Positions 1 to 9,090 of a stretch of DNA of 64,000 bases are shown piece by piece (within the stretch, counting starts at the first letter, position 1; every line of letters starts with the position of its first letter). The notes under the pieces were generated by a model, which saw only the letters and a list, made by a program, of their open reading frames with translations, had not been told where the DNA came from and did not search any database. The translations under genes and the position numbers were made by a program. The stretch lies in contig JACABE010000008.1 in the NCBI GenBank assembly GCA_013377005.1, forward strand, positions 9,642 to 73,641, given 5' to 3'. The stretch is from Bacteroidota bacterium. GTDB lineage: Bacteria > Bacteroidota > Bacteroidia > Bacteroidales > JACABE01.

Positions 1-144
1 GAAAAGGAGAGAATTTTTGAATCGACTATAATAAGTTGAATTGATTTGATAATACTGTTTGTTTTATTCTTAAGTGGATTTTGAAATACAAAAAAAGACC
101 AAATAATTTCTTATTCAGTCTTCATTAAATTTAAAAATATGAAA

Positions 145-732
145 TTATTTCTGTATTTCAAGTAATTCTACTTCAAAAATAAGAGTAGTGTATGGTCCTA
201 TAGCTTGCCCTGCACCCTGTTCGCCATAAGCCAATTGATAAGGAACATATAGTTTCCATTTTGAACCTACTGCCATTAATTGCAAAGCTTCTGTCCATCC
301 TTTTATAACGCCATTTACAGGAAAGCTTGCAGGTTGACCTCTGTGAACAGAGCTGTCAAAAATGTTTCCATCAATCAAAGTACCATGATAATGTGTAGTT
401 ACAACATCGGTTAAACCTGGTTTTTCACCTTTTCCTTCAGTAATAATTTCATATTGCAATCCACTTGGCAAAGTAACAACACCTGCTTTTTTAGCATTTT
501 CTTCCAAAAACAATTTGCCTGCATTTTTAACCTCAGCAAAACTCTGTTCCTGCAATTCAGTAAAATAAGCATTAATTATTTCTCCTATTTTTTCTTCAGG
601 AATAGCCAATTCACTTTCTGTTAAAACAGCTTCCATACCTTTTAGAAAATCAGCTTTATTCTCAATATTAATCCCCTGACCTTTAAGGTTAAAAGCCATA
701 CTGACTCCTAAACTATAACTTAATTCGTTCAT
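145..732 (-). CDS. FKBP-type peptidyl-prolyl cis-trans isomerase
   Basis: Predicted prolyl isomerase of the FKBP family, 195 residues. The N-terminal ~80 residues form a Mip/FkpA-like helical dimerisation region (LGVSMAFNLKGQG). The C-terminal ~110 residues are the FKBP domain, with recognisable segments VTTHYHGTLIDGNIFDSS, FPVNGVIKGWTEAL and YVPYQLAYGEQGAG. No signal peptide or lipobox is visible, so it is probably cytoplasmic, unlike many Mip-type FKBPs. The open frame extends upstream to a TTG at 786, but the ATG at 732 is chosen because a promoter -7 box lies at 761-768, between the two starts. The gene is transcribed away from the MOSC-MogA gene. Family assignment is secure; the substrate is unknown. 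Confidence 0.93.
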   Translation of the reverse strand: MNELSYSLGVSMAFNLKGQGINIENKADFLKGMEAVLTESELAIPEEKIGEIINAYFTELQEQSFAEVKNAGKLFLEENAKKAGVVTLPSGLQYEIITEGKGEKPGLTDVVTTHYHGTLIDGNIFDSSVHRGQPASFPVNGVIKGWTEALQLMAVGSKWKLYVPYQLAYGEQGAGQAIGPYTTLIFEVELLEIQK

Positions 733-760
733 CGAAATTTGTTTAAATTTATAAAAGTGG

Positions 761-768
761 CAAAGATA
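761..768 (-). promoter_or_regulatory. Bacteroidota -7 box for the FKBP gene
   Basis: TATCTTTG on the minus strand matches the Bacteroidota -7 consensus TAnnTTTG and ends 28 bp before the chosen ATG. No well-spaced -33 TTG was seen. Confidence 0.5.
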
Positions 769-924
769 CAATTTGTTGGAATACAAAAATCGGGTTTCAT
801 TTCTTTTTTCAAACTCATAACATACAAGAGGAAAACAATTAGTAAATCAATAATTTAACAACAAAACAATTAATTAACTTTCCAACTTTCTAAACTTTAC
901 ATTTACTCAAAGCTAAAGATTTCT

Positions 925-932
925 TATTTTTG
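925..932 (+). promoter_or_regulatory. Bacteroidota -7 box for the MOSC-MogA gene
   Basis: TATTTTTG matches TAnnTTTG and ends 19 bp before the ATG at 952. No clear -33 element was found. Confidence 0.45.
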
Positions 933-951
933 CTTTTTAGAAAAAAAGATT

Positions 952-1884
952 ATGAGCAAGCTTAAAATACTATCCATTAATATATCTGAACAAAAAGGAA
1001 CCATTAAAAAAGCAGTAGATTCAATTGAACTTACTTCTACAGGTATTACAAATGATGCACATGCAGGGAAATGGCACAGACAAGTGAGTTTACTCGGAAC
1101 TGAAAGTATTGCAAAGTTTGAAGCAAAAGCAAATCGCAAAATAAACTTTGGTGAATTTGCTGAAAACATCACTACCGAAGGCTTTTTGTTATACAATATG
1201 CATCCACTGGATACTCTGAAAAATGACATAGTTACTTTGCAGGTTACACAAATCGGAAAACATTGCCATGGTGATGGATGTGCCATATATCGTGAAGTAG
1301 GCAATTGTGTAATGCCCAAAGAAGGTATATTTGCAAGGGTTATTAAAGGGGGAAACTTAAATGCTGGTGATACACTAGAATATTACCCCAAAATATATAA
1401 AGCCTTAATATTATGCCTTAGTGATAGGGCAAGTGTCGGTGAATATGAAGACCGAAGTGGTGTTCACATTAAAGAAATGCTGGAAAAACATGCTTCAGAA
1501 ACAGGAATCATCATTGCTATTAATCATGTAATAATACCTGATGATGCAGGTTTGTTGACTTTTCATCTGCAACAGGCAGGAGAAGAACAAGTAGATTTTA
1601 TTTTTACAACTGGTGGAACAGGTATAGGCCCAAGAGATATTACCCCAGAAACAGTAAAACCTATGCTCGACAAAGAAATACCGGGAATTATGGAAATGAT
1701 TCGCTGTAAATATGGACAAGACAAACCCAATGCATTATTAAGCCGTGGAGTTGCTGGATTAATGGGTAGTTCGCTAATTTATACCTTACCGGGTAGTGTA
1801 AAAGCTGTAAATGAATACATGGAAGAAATCCTAAAAACACTTAATCATTTGGTGTATATGCAATATGGATTAGATGTGCATTAA
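952..1884 (+). CDS. MOSC domain fused to MogA-type molybdopterin adenylyltransferase domain
   Basis: Two-domain protein of 310 residues. Residues ~1-145 are a MOSC domain with the cysteine-rich segment HCHGDGCAIYREVGNC (Cys105, Cys110, Cys119) followed by MPKEGIFARVIKGG. MOSC domains bind or transfer sulfur or the molybdenum cofactor. Residues ~150-305 are a MoaB/MogA domain with TTGGTGIGPRDITPE (219-233) and LSRGVAGLMGSSL (263-275), the molybdopterin-binding motifs of the adenylyltransferase that activates molybdopterin before metal insertion. The fusion suggests that cofactor maturation and transfer are coupled on one chain. No other molybdenum-cofactor gene lies in the window. It ends 35 bp from convergent nuoN. 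Domain calls are secure; the joint function is inferred. Confidence 0.9.
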   Translation: MSKLKILSINISEQKGTIKKAVDSIELTSTGITNDAHAGKWHRQVSLLGTESIAKFEAKANRKINFGEFAENITTEGFLLYNMHPLDTLKNDIVTLQVTQIGKHCHGDGCAIYREVGNCVMPKEGIFARVIKGGNLNAGDTLEYYPKIYKALILCLSDRASVGEYEDRSGVHIKEMLEKHASETGIIIAINHVIIPDDAGLLTFHLQQAGEEQVDFIFTTGGTGIGPRDITPETVKPMLDKEIPGIMEMIRCKYGQDKPNALLSRGVAGLMGSSLIYTLPGSVKAVNEYMEEILKTLNHLVYMQYGLDVH

Positions 1885-1919
1885 ATATCTATATTTATTT
1901 TACGAAATTTAGTTTTTAT

Positions 1920-3299
1920 TTACAGTAATCCCGTCAATAATCCTGGAAAAATTCCAAAAATTAAGGTTAATGTCAAAGTAACTACCAAAACAATAATTAC
2001 TTCCCATGAAAGTTTTATGTTAGTTGAATTTGATTCGTCTTTGGATAAAATTAACGTAATAGGTTTAAGATAATAAACCAAGCTAATAGCAGATGCAATT
2101 ACCCCAAAGACGACCAAAACAATATAACCTGATTCAGCTACAGCAGAAAACATCATAAATTTTGCCATAAAGCCTGAAAAAGGGGGGATTCCCGCCATTG
2201 AAAGCATGGCAACAATTAATGCAAAAGCAAGAAATTTGTTTTTTGCACCCATTCCTTTAAAAACGCTAAGCTCATCATCCCATCTCACTTCAATTACCTC
2301 AACCAAAACCGTAAATGCAGCAATCGTTGCCAAAGAGTAAGAAGCAGCATACAACAATAAGGCACTTGCAGCATATTGATTCATAGCAAGAACGGCCATT
2401 AATAAAAATCCGGCATGAGAAATTCCGGAATAAGCGAGCAATCGTTTAAAACGCTTTTGCGGAAGCGCCATCAACACTGCTGCAAAGAAACTTAATGCAG
2501 AAACTATCATAATGGTAGTTGCCCAAATAGGTTTTATAGCAGCAAAATGATAGGCATATAAGCGGTATAATGCTGCAACACCAGCTATTTTAACGGTTGA
2601 ACCCATAAAAGTTGTGATTACTGTTGGAGAACCTTCGTATACATCAGGAGCCCAAAAATGAAAAGGAACCGCAGCAATTTTAAACAAAAGACCAACAGTA
2701 AGCAACAGCAAACCAATACTAAACATACTACTTGTCTGATTTCCTGTTGAAGTTAAATAGGAAGTTATTCCATGAAAATCGAAACTACCTGAAGCACCAT
2801 AAATCAATGCAATACCAAACAACATAACTCCTGTAGCAAAACTACCTAAAAGGAAATATTTTAAAGCCGCTTCATTGGATGGCAATTCATATTTTCGGCT
2901 TCCTGCTAATACATAAAGACATATTGACATAGTTTCAATTCCAATAAATAAAACAACCAGATTGCCATAAGAAGTCATCAACATCATAGAAGTACATGCA
3001 AATATCAGCAATGCAGCTATTTCATCTAAATGTTTTTCCCATGGTGAATAATGAGAATGGAACAATAAGAATACCAAAGCCGATGAAACAATGATTAATG
3101 CGTTAAAAACTACAGCAAAGTTATCGTATACAATCATATCATTAAAAAGATGAAGATTAGTATTCCACAACCTGAAATTTAATATAAAGGCAAGCATCAG
3201 ACCGGCAATAGCTATCCACAAACTAAAGCCAGGCTTGTTAAGAGCTCCAGCCATCATTATAGCAATACCTGTCAATGCAATAATTATAATTACTTCCAT
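1920..3299 (-). CDS. nuoN: NADH-quinone oxidoreductase subunit N
   Basis: Antiporter-like membrane subunit of complex I, 459 residues, one of three proton-pumping modules (L, M, N). It is hydrophobic throughout. The conserved region AAVPFHFWAPDVYEGSPT carries the lysine/histidine proton path, and LLAYSGISHAGFLLM is the discontinuous-helix segment typical of the Mrp/Nuo family. It is the last gene of the nuoA-N operon, 12 bp after nuoM. It ends near the convergent MOSC-MogA gene, with no strong hairpin terminator between them. Confidence 0.97.
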   Translation of the reverse strand: MEVIIIIALTGIAIMMAGALNKPGFSLWIAIAGLMLAFILNFRLWNTNLHLFNDMIVYDNFAVVFNALIIVSSALVFLLFHSHYSPWEKHLDEIAALLIFACTSMMLMTSYGNLVVLFIGIETMSICLYVLAGSRKYELPSNEAALKYFLLGSFATGVMLFGIALIYGASGSFDFHGITSYLTSTGNQTSSMFSIGLLLLTVGLLFKIAAVPFHFWAPDVYEGSPTVITTFMGSTVKIAGVAALYRLYAYHFAAIKPIWATTIMIVSALSFFAAVLMALPQKRFKRLLAYSGISHAGFLLMAVLAMNQYAASALLLYAASYSLATIAAFTVLVEVIEVRWDDELSVFKGMGAKNKFLAFALIVAMLSMAGIPPFSGFMAKFMMFSAVAESGYIVLVVFGVIASAISLVYYLKPITLILSKDESNSTNIKLSWEVIIVLVVTLTLTLIFGIFPGLLTGLL

Positions 3300-3311
3300 G
3301 GGATTCGGTTC

Positions 3312-4739
3312 TTAATTAATTTTTAATATTTGGTTAATTGTTGGTTCAGCAATATTTAGCAGTGAAGAAGGAAATAAGCCCATTCCTAAAATGACAATTG
3401 TAATTGTGCTGAAAATTAAAATTTCATTTATTGTAAGATCAGCAAATGAAGATATATTTTCATTTATTTTACCATACATTGTTCTTTGATAAAGCCATAG
3501 CATATAAACAGCACCAAAAATGATTCCGGAACCTGCTAAAATAGCAAACCAAAAATTAGTTTGAAAAATCCCGAGTAACATTAAAAATTCTCCTACAAAT
3601 CCATTTGTTAATGGCAAAGCTATGGATGCAAGCATAATAATTATGAAGAAAGTAGCAAACTTAGGAGCTATTTTTGCAATTCCCCCCATATTTCCAATTT
3701 TTTGGCTTCCTATCCTTACATTAAATATTTCAGCAACAAAAAATAAACCAATGATATTAACACCATGCGAAAGCATTTGAAAAACGACACCTTGTATTGC
3801 TATTTTATTCATCGAAAAAGCAGCAACAACCAAAAGCCCTACATGCGCCATTGAAGAATATGCAAATAAACGTTTTATATCTGTCTGTGTTATTGCAATA
3901 ATAGAAGCATAAACAATTCCAATAACAGCTAATATTGAAGCAAATCCACCCCATTGAATCATAGCCAGATGAGTAATAGGAAGCATCAATCTTATTATTC
4001 CGTAAACACCCATTTTTAGCATGATACCAGCTAAAATCATGGTTACACTCATAGGTGCTACAGTATAAGTATCCGGCTGCCAAGTATGGAAAGGGAAAAT
4101 TGGAATCTTTACAGCAAATGCAATAAAAAAAGCCCAAAATATCCAGCTTTGCTCGCTTCCTGATAAAACTACTTTATAAATTACTTCGAAATTAAATGAA
4201 TGCGGATAAGGGGTTTTAACATACAAATAAATAAGAGCTGATAGCATGATCAAACTACCAAACAATGTATAAATAAAAAACTTAATTGTAATTTTCTCAC
4301 ATCCTTTGCCACCCCAAAAACCACACATAAAATATACAGGAATCAAGGCAAGTTCCCAATAAATATAAAACATCAAGCTGTTTTGTGTAGTAAAAACTCC
4401 TGTTAAAGCAAATATGGTCAGAAAAAATAAGCTGTAAAAAATATTAGAACGTTCTTGATTTTCAATGAATGAAGTCGCAACAATTAACATTGATGCAAAT
4501 GAAGTGAGCAATAGCATCAAATAACTTAATCCATCCATTGAAAAGGACAATAAAGTATCTGTAATTTTTATCGGCAAATCAGAAGTTAAATTATAGAAAA
4601 AAGGATAATAAAATAAAGTAGTAATAAATATGATTACTGATAAAACCAAAGAAAATTGCTTAACTATCTGTTTTTTCTTCAGAAATAAAACCATAATAGA
4701 AGCTGCAAGTGGTAATCCAAGTGTAATTATAGGTAGCAT
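3312..4739 (-). CDS. nuoM: NADH-quinone oxidoreductase subunit M
   Basis: Second antiporter-like subunit of complex I, 475 residues with about 14 predicted membrane helices. Visible family motifs are YIYWELALIPVYFMCGFWGG, holding the conserved glutamate of helix 5, KIPIFPFHTWQPDTYTVAP, and LFAYSSMAHVGL. It lies between nuoL (3 bp gap) and nuoN (12 bp gap), the usual order. Length is close to the usual ~490. Confidence 0.97.
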   Translation of the reverse strand: MLPIITLGLPLAASIMVLFLKKKQIVKQFSLVLSVIIFITTLFYYPFFYNLTSDLPIKITDTLLSFSMDGLSYLMLLLTSFASMLIVATSFIENQERSNIFYSLFFLTIFALTGVFTTQNSLMFYIYWELALIPVYFMCGFWGGKGCEKITIKFFIYTLFGSLIMLSALIYLYVKTPYPHSFNFEVIYKVVLSGSEQSWIFWAFFIAFAVKIPIFPFHTWQPDTYTVAPMSVTMILAGIMLKMGVYGIIRLMLPITHLAMIQWGGFASILAVIGIVYASIIAITQTDIKRLFAYSSMAHVGLLVVAAFSMNKIAIQGVVFQMLSHGVNIIGLFFVAEIFNVRIGSQKIGNMGGIAKIAPKFATFFIIIMLASIALPLTNGFVGEFLMLLGIFQTNFWFAILAGSGIIFGAVYMLWLYQRTMYGKINENISSFADLTINEILIFSTITIVILGMGLFPSSLLNIAEPTINQILKIN

Positions 4740-4742
4740 CTG

Positions 4743-6656
4743 TTATCTGATTAAAAAATTAATAAAAAGAAGTGCAATAATACCCAAAACCATCATAAAA
4801 ACATAGAATTCAGTATATCCGTTTTGAATATATCTAAGCCTTCTTCCTGTACTGACTACTAAAACACCTACACCATTAACAATAGCATCAATCCATTTAA
4901 TTTCAACAATTTGGTAAAAAAAATCTGACAACCATAAAGTTGACTTAACGAATAAAAATTGATAGATTTCATCCATCCAGTATTTCTTTTCAAAAATTCG
5001 GAAAACAACAGGGATTTTAGCATCAAATACTTTATATCTTTTAAGATAAATAAACCAGGAACAAACAATAGCAATAAGAACACCAATAATTGAAGTGATG
5101 ATTAATATATATTCTTCAGATATAACCAAATGTTTGGTTTCATGAAGTATTTGCGATGAATTTTTGAAAACCGGTGAAAGATAATTTTGCAAGAAATGCC
5201 GAGAACCCATCCATTCAGGTAATCCAAGAATTCCTCCGATAATTGAAAGCAAAGCCAGAATAATTAATGGAATTATCATAATCTTAGATGATTCATGAAT
5301 ATGCTTTGCAGTTTCTTCGCTTCCTCGATATGTTCCTTTAAAAACCAGAAAATATAATCTAAACATATAAAATGCTGTCATTATAGCACCGATAATTCCT
5401 AAGATCCAAAGTAAAGGATTTTTTTCAAAAAGTGAGCTAAGTATCTCATCTTTAGAAAAAAATCCCGAAAATGGAGGAATGCCGCTTATTGCAATACAAG
5501 CAATTAGGAACACAAAAGTTGTTACTTTAATTTTTTTGGATAAGCCACCCATCTTATTGATATTCTGTTCGCCACCCAATGAATGAATTACACTTCCTGC
5601 TGCAAGAAACAATAAAGCTTTAAAAAGAGCATGAGTTGTAAGATGAAACATAGCACCTGTAAATGCTCCAACACCTAAAGCAGCAAACATATATCCCAAC
5701 TGACTTATAGTAGAATAAGCTAGGACTTTTTTAATATCATTCTGAAAAATGGCAATAGATGCAGCAAGTAAAGCCGTGGCTATTCCCACAATTGCAATTA
5801 AACCAAGAACTTCAGGAGCTAATGCATATAAAATGCTGGAACGTGCAATCATATAAACACCAGCAGTTACCATAGTTGCAGCATGAATCAATGCCGAAAC
5901 AGGAGTTGGTCCAGCCATTGCATCTGGCAACCAAGTGTATAAAGGAATTTGAGCACTTTTTCCAGTAGCTCCTATAAATAATAATAGTGTAATCCAAAAT
6001 ATAGTGGAATTACCGCTAATCATCTGAGATGCGTTTGCAAAAACAGTTGAAAATTCAAGGCTATTAAATGTTGTAAATATTAGAAAAATAGCCAATAAAA
6101 ATCCTAAATCACCAATACGATTCATAATAAATGCTTTTTTGGCTGCATTGTTATTTTCGTGATCACCATACCAGAATCCAATTAAAAGATAAGAACATAG
6201 TCCCACCCCTTCCCAACCTATAAACATAACCAGAAAATTGCTGCTGATTACCAGTATAAGCATAAAGAAAATAAACAGATTCATGTATGAAAAAAATCGA
6301 CTAAATGATTCATCATCTTGCATATATGCTATTGAATATACGTGTATTAAAAAACCAACGCCAGTAACAATCAATAACATTAATGCAGTTAATGGATCAG
6401 CCATTAAGCTGAAAGAAATATTAAAATTCTGAAAGTGAATCCATTCAAAAAGTCTCAGAGAAATAACATTTTCACTAACATTAGCAGCCAAAATGATTGA
6501 AAAAACAAAAGGAATAAAAACAGCCGTACTTGCCAGTATTCCAACTACAAGTTTTGAAATTGTTTTTCCAAATAAACCAGAAAATAGAAATCCGGCTAGA
6601 GGGAATAATAATATCAACAATAATAATATATTAAGATTATTTTCCATACTTACCAT
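4743..6656 (-). CDS. nuoL: NADH-quinone oxidoreductase subunit L
   Basis: Largest membrane subunit of complex I, 637 residues, the distal proton pump with the long C-terminal lateral helix. Motifs seen are FIGWEGVGLCSYLLIGFWY, IPLYTWLPDAMAGPTPVSAL and LAYSTISQLGYMFAALG. The ATG at 6656 overlaps the nuoK stop. A second in-frame ATG at 6647 lies just after that stop and gives MENNLNI; either could be used. The overlap indicates translational coupling with nuoK. Confidence 0.97.
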   Translation of the reverse strand: MVSMENNLNILLLLILLFPLAGFLFSGLFGKTISKLVVGILASTAVFIPFVFSIILAANVSENVISLRLFEWIHFQNFNISFSLMADPLTALMLLIVTGVGFLIHVYSIAYMQDDESFSRFFSYMNLFIFFMLILVISSNFLVMFIGWEGVGLCSYLLIGFWYGDHENNNAAKKAFIMNRIGDLGFLLAIFLIFTTFNSLEFSTVFANASQMISGNSTIFWITLLLFIGATGKSAQIPLYTWLPDAMAGPTPVSALIHAATMVTAGVYMIARSSILYALAPEVLGLIAIVGIATALLAASIAIFQNDIKKVLAYSTISQLGYMFAALGVGAFTGAMFHLTTHALFKALLFLAAGSVIHSLGGEQNINKMGGLSKKIKVTTFVFLIACIAISGIPPFSGFFSKDEILSSLFEKNPLLWILGIIGAIMTAFYMFRLYFLVFKGTYRGSEETAKHIHESSKIMIIPLIILALLSIIGGILGLPEWMGSRHFLQNYLSPVFKNSSQILHETKHLVISEEYILIITSIIGVLIAIVCSWFIYLKRYKVFDAKIPVVFRIFEKKYWMDEIYQFLFVKSTLWLSDFFYQIVEIKWIDAIVNGVGVLVVSTGRRLRYIQNGYTEFYVFMMVLGIIALLFINFLIR

Positions 6657-6979
6657 TTCAATTTGTTTAGGAAATTTATATCAATTGTTTGGGTGTTTCT
6701 GTAAATCATTACCAGTAATGCAAGACCAACAGCCACTTCGGCAGCCGCCACCACCATAATAAAAAAGACAAATACTTGCCCCGAAGGGTCATTATGATAA
6801 ACCGAAAATGCCGCTAACAATAAGTTTACCGAATTCAGCATCATTTCAATTGACATAAAAACCACTATAGCGTTTCGCCTGATTAATACCCCCATAATTC
6901 CTATAATAAACAGTATGCTGCTTAACCAAATATAGGAATTTATAGATATACTCTGTAATTGTAATATAATATTTTCCAT
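6650..6979 (-). CDS. nuoK: NADH-quinone oxidoreductase subunit K
   Basis: Small three-helix subunit of complex I, 109 residues. It contains the hallmark segment FMSIEMMLNSVNLLL with the conserved helix-2 glutamate, and a second acidic residue in VVAAAEVAVGLALL. It lies 2 bp after nuoJ and overlaps the start of nuoL, as expected in a translationally coupled operon. Confidence 0.97.
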   Translation of the reverse strand: MENIILQLQSISINSYIWLSSILFIIGIMGVLIRRNAIVVFMSIEMMLNSVNLLLAAFSVYHNDPSGQVFVFFIMVVAAAEVAVGLALLVMIYRNTQTIDINFLNKLKW

Positions 6980-6981
6980 AA

Positions 6982-7476
6982 TTATTCTTTTTTACCAATC
7001 ATTAAAGTTCCTACTATTGAAGCCAGAAACAAAACAGAAGTTAGTTCAAAAGGAACTAAGAAATCTGTAAAAAGAGTTTTGCCCAGATTTTTAATCAAGC
7101 CTATTGAATTATCAGAAAAATCCTGAACCGGAGCATTATCAATACCTTTCAGGCTACCTACTAATGTAACAGCTAGTAAACATCCAGTAATTACAGCAAT
7201 AATTTTCACTAATGCGGATTTCTTTGGTTCAGTTTCTTTGTTAAGATTCAACAACATAACAGTGAACAAGAATAAAACCATAATTGCCCCTGCATAAACA
7301 ATAATATTAACTACAGCCAGAAACTGGGCATTCAATAATATATAATGCCCTGAAATAGCAAAGAAAGAAACAATTAAAAACAAAACACTATTGATGGGTT
7401 TTCTGGAAAAAATAACCATTAATGATGAAAACACCAGTATTACAGATAATATATAAAACAGTATTGTTGAAAACAT
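6982..7476 (-). CDS. nuoJ: NADH-quinone oxidoreductase subunit J
   Basis: Membrane subunit of complex I, 164 residues, about five helices. The conserved helix-3 region reads VNIIVYAGAIMVLFLFTVMLL, here split as VNIIVYAGAIMVLF and LFTVMLLNL, and carries the tyrosine at the pi-bulge that links quinone chemistry to the pumps. The start codon shares one base with the nuoI stop (TAATG), so translation is coupled. Confidence 0.96.
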   Translation of the reverse strand: MFSTILFYILSVILVFSSLMVIFSRKPINSVLFLIVSFFAISGHYILLNAQFLAVVNIIVYAGAIMVLFLFTVMLLNLNKETEPKKSALVKIIAVITGCLLAVTLVGSLKGIDNAPVQDFSDNSIGLIKNLGKTLFTDFLVPFELTSVLFLASIVGTLMIGKKE

Positions 7477-8045
7477 TATTTATTGTGTTTAAAATTTTTA
7501 TTCTTTTTAAATTCCAGCACTTCTGCTGATTGTCGTTTCGAAATATCAATTCTGTTGTCCATTGTTTCAACCAATTCATCTTTTCCGTAGATAAAATCCT
7601 GACGTTCAAAATTTGATGGAACGATTTCCTTTGTCAGGAAAATAGCTTCTTTTGGACATGCTTCCTCGCATAAACCACAGAATATGCACCTTAGCATATT
7701 TATTTCGTAAGTTGCAGCATATTTTTCCTCCCGATAAAGATGTTCTTCGCCATTTTTCTTTTCAGCTGCTATCATAGTTATAGCTTCTGCAGGACAGGCT
7801 AAAGCGCACAATCCGCAAGCAGTACATCGTTCACGGCCTACATCATCTCTTTTTAAAACATGTTTGCCACGATAAATCTCTGCAAACGGTTTGGTTTGTT
7901 CAGGATACTGAAGTGTAACTTTCTTTTTAAACAAATGAGAAAATGTAATATACATTCCCTTTACAACTGCTGGAAGATACATTTTTTCCCATATAGACAT
8001 TTTCTTATTGGAAACTATATTAGATTTGTTTGTTAAATTACTCAT
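7476..8045 (-). CDS. nuoI: NADH-quinone oxidoreductase subunit I, 2x[4Fe-4S]
   Basis: Ferredoxin-like peripheral-arm subunit of complex I, 189 residues, carrying clusters N6a and N6b. Two complete CxxCxxCxxxCP motifs are present: CTACGLCALACP (Cys74, 77, 80, 84) and CIFCGLCEEACP (Cys120, 123, 126, 130). The N-terminal ~30 residues are an amphipathic membrane-contact region. It lies 8 bp after nuoH and overlaps nuoJ by one base. Confidence 0.97.
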   Translation of the reverse strand: MSNLTNKSNIVSNKKMSIWEKMYLPAVVKGMYITFSHLFKKKVTLQYPEQTKPFAEIYRGKHVLKRDDVGRERCTACGLCALACPAEAITMIAAEKKNGEEHLYREEKYAATYEINMLRCIFCGLCEEACPKEAIFLTKEIVPSNFERQDFIYGKDELVETMDNRIDISKRQSAEVLEFKKNKNFKHNK

Positions 8046-8053
8046 CTTTCTAA

Positions 8054-9079
8054 CTAATTATGTAACATTAATACAACAGCTGTAATCAGTATATTAAAAA
8101 TTGCAAGTGGAATCAGCCAGGTCCAACCCAAACGCATCAATTGATCATAACGGAAACGTGGTAAAGTCCATCTGATCCACATAAATACAAATCCAAAAAA
8201 TGATATCTTTATAAAGAAAACCAAGGCGCCAACTATTGCCAGCCAGTTTTGAGATAAACCGAGACTGTCTTCAAATGGGAAATGAAATCCTCCAAAGTAA
8301 AGTGCGGAAATGATAGCACTTGAAATAAACATATTGATATATTCCGAAAAAAGAAAGAAACCCAGTTTCATACTGCTATATTCTGTATGAAAACCTCCTA
8401 CCAATTCTGTTTCACACTCGGGTAAATCAAAAGGAGCACGATTACATTCCGCTAAAGCACATATTATAAATATCAAAAAACCAACCGGTTGATACCAGAT
8501 ATTCCAATTGATTCCCTTTTGTTGCGCCACCATATCGCTGAGACTTAACGAACCCGACATCATAACGATTGCAAGAATAGCCAATCCCATAGCAAGTTCG
8601 TAACTAATCATTTGCGAAGCTGCTCGAATAGCACCAAGCAATGAATATTTATTATTGGAAGCCCAACCACCAAGCATAATACCATAAACTCCCACAGAAG
8701 TAACTGCAACAATATAGAGAATACCAATATTTACATCAGCAACCTGAAGAGAATATTCCTTCCCTTCAATAACGATAAAACTACCCCAGGGTATTACAGC
8801 ACTAGTAAGCAAAGCCACAAACATTGCAAGCATCGGTCCCATAATAAAAAGGAAACGATTTGCAGTATTTGGCATAAATTCTTCTTTAAATAAAAGTTTC
8901 AATCCATCAGCAAGAGGTTGCATTAGCCCAAAAGGTCCTGCACGATTTGGACCCAGTCTATCCTGAAACCATGCAGCAAACTTACGTTCAAAATACGTAG
9001 AATACATGGCCACCAGCAAACTAATCATCATGATTGCCGATATTAATATAATTTTATATATGATATAATTCCAATCCAT
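8054..9079 (-). CDS. nuoH: NADH-quinone oxidoreductase subunit H
   Basis: Quinone-site membrane subunit of complex I, 341 residues, about eight helices. The acidic loop CALAECNRAPFDLPECETEL, with the glutamates of the E-channel, is intact. RKFAAWFQDRLGPNRAGPFG and the C-terminal RWTLPRFRYDQLMRLGW are also characteristic. It is encoded between nuoG (11 bp gap) and nuoI. Confidence 0.98.
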   Translation of the reverse strand: MDWNYIIYKIILISAIMMISLLVAMYSTYFERKFAAWFQDRLGPNRAGPFGLMQPLADGLKLLFKEEFMPNTANRFLFIMGPMLAMFVALLTSAVIPWGSFIVIEGKEYSLQVADVNIGILYIVAVTSVGVYGIMLGGWASNNKYSLLGAIRAASQMISYELAMGLAILAIVMMSGSLSLSDMVAQQKGINWNIWYQPVGFLIFIICALAECNRAPFDLPECETELVGGFHTEYSSMKLGFFLFSEYINMFISSAIISALYFGGFHFPFEDSLGLSQNWLAIVGALVFFIKISFFGFVFMWIRWTLPRFRYDQLMRLGWTWLIPLAIFNILITAVVLMLHN

Positions 9080-9090
9080 TCTCAGTTAGT

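Noticed and set aside
1..39. C-terminal end of a forward gene at the left edge
   Set aside because: One frame is open for 12 codons to a TGA, but so short a piece cannot be supported.
6493..6759. Forward open frame inside nuoL/nuoK
   Set aside because: Antisense to intact complex I genes with no promoter or protein-like composition.
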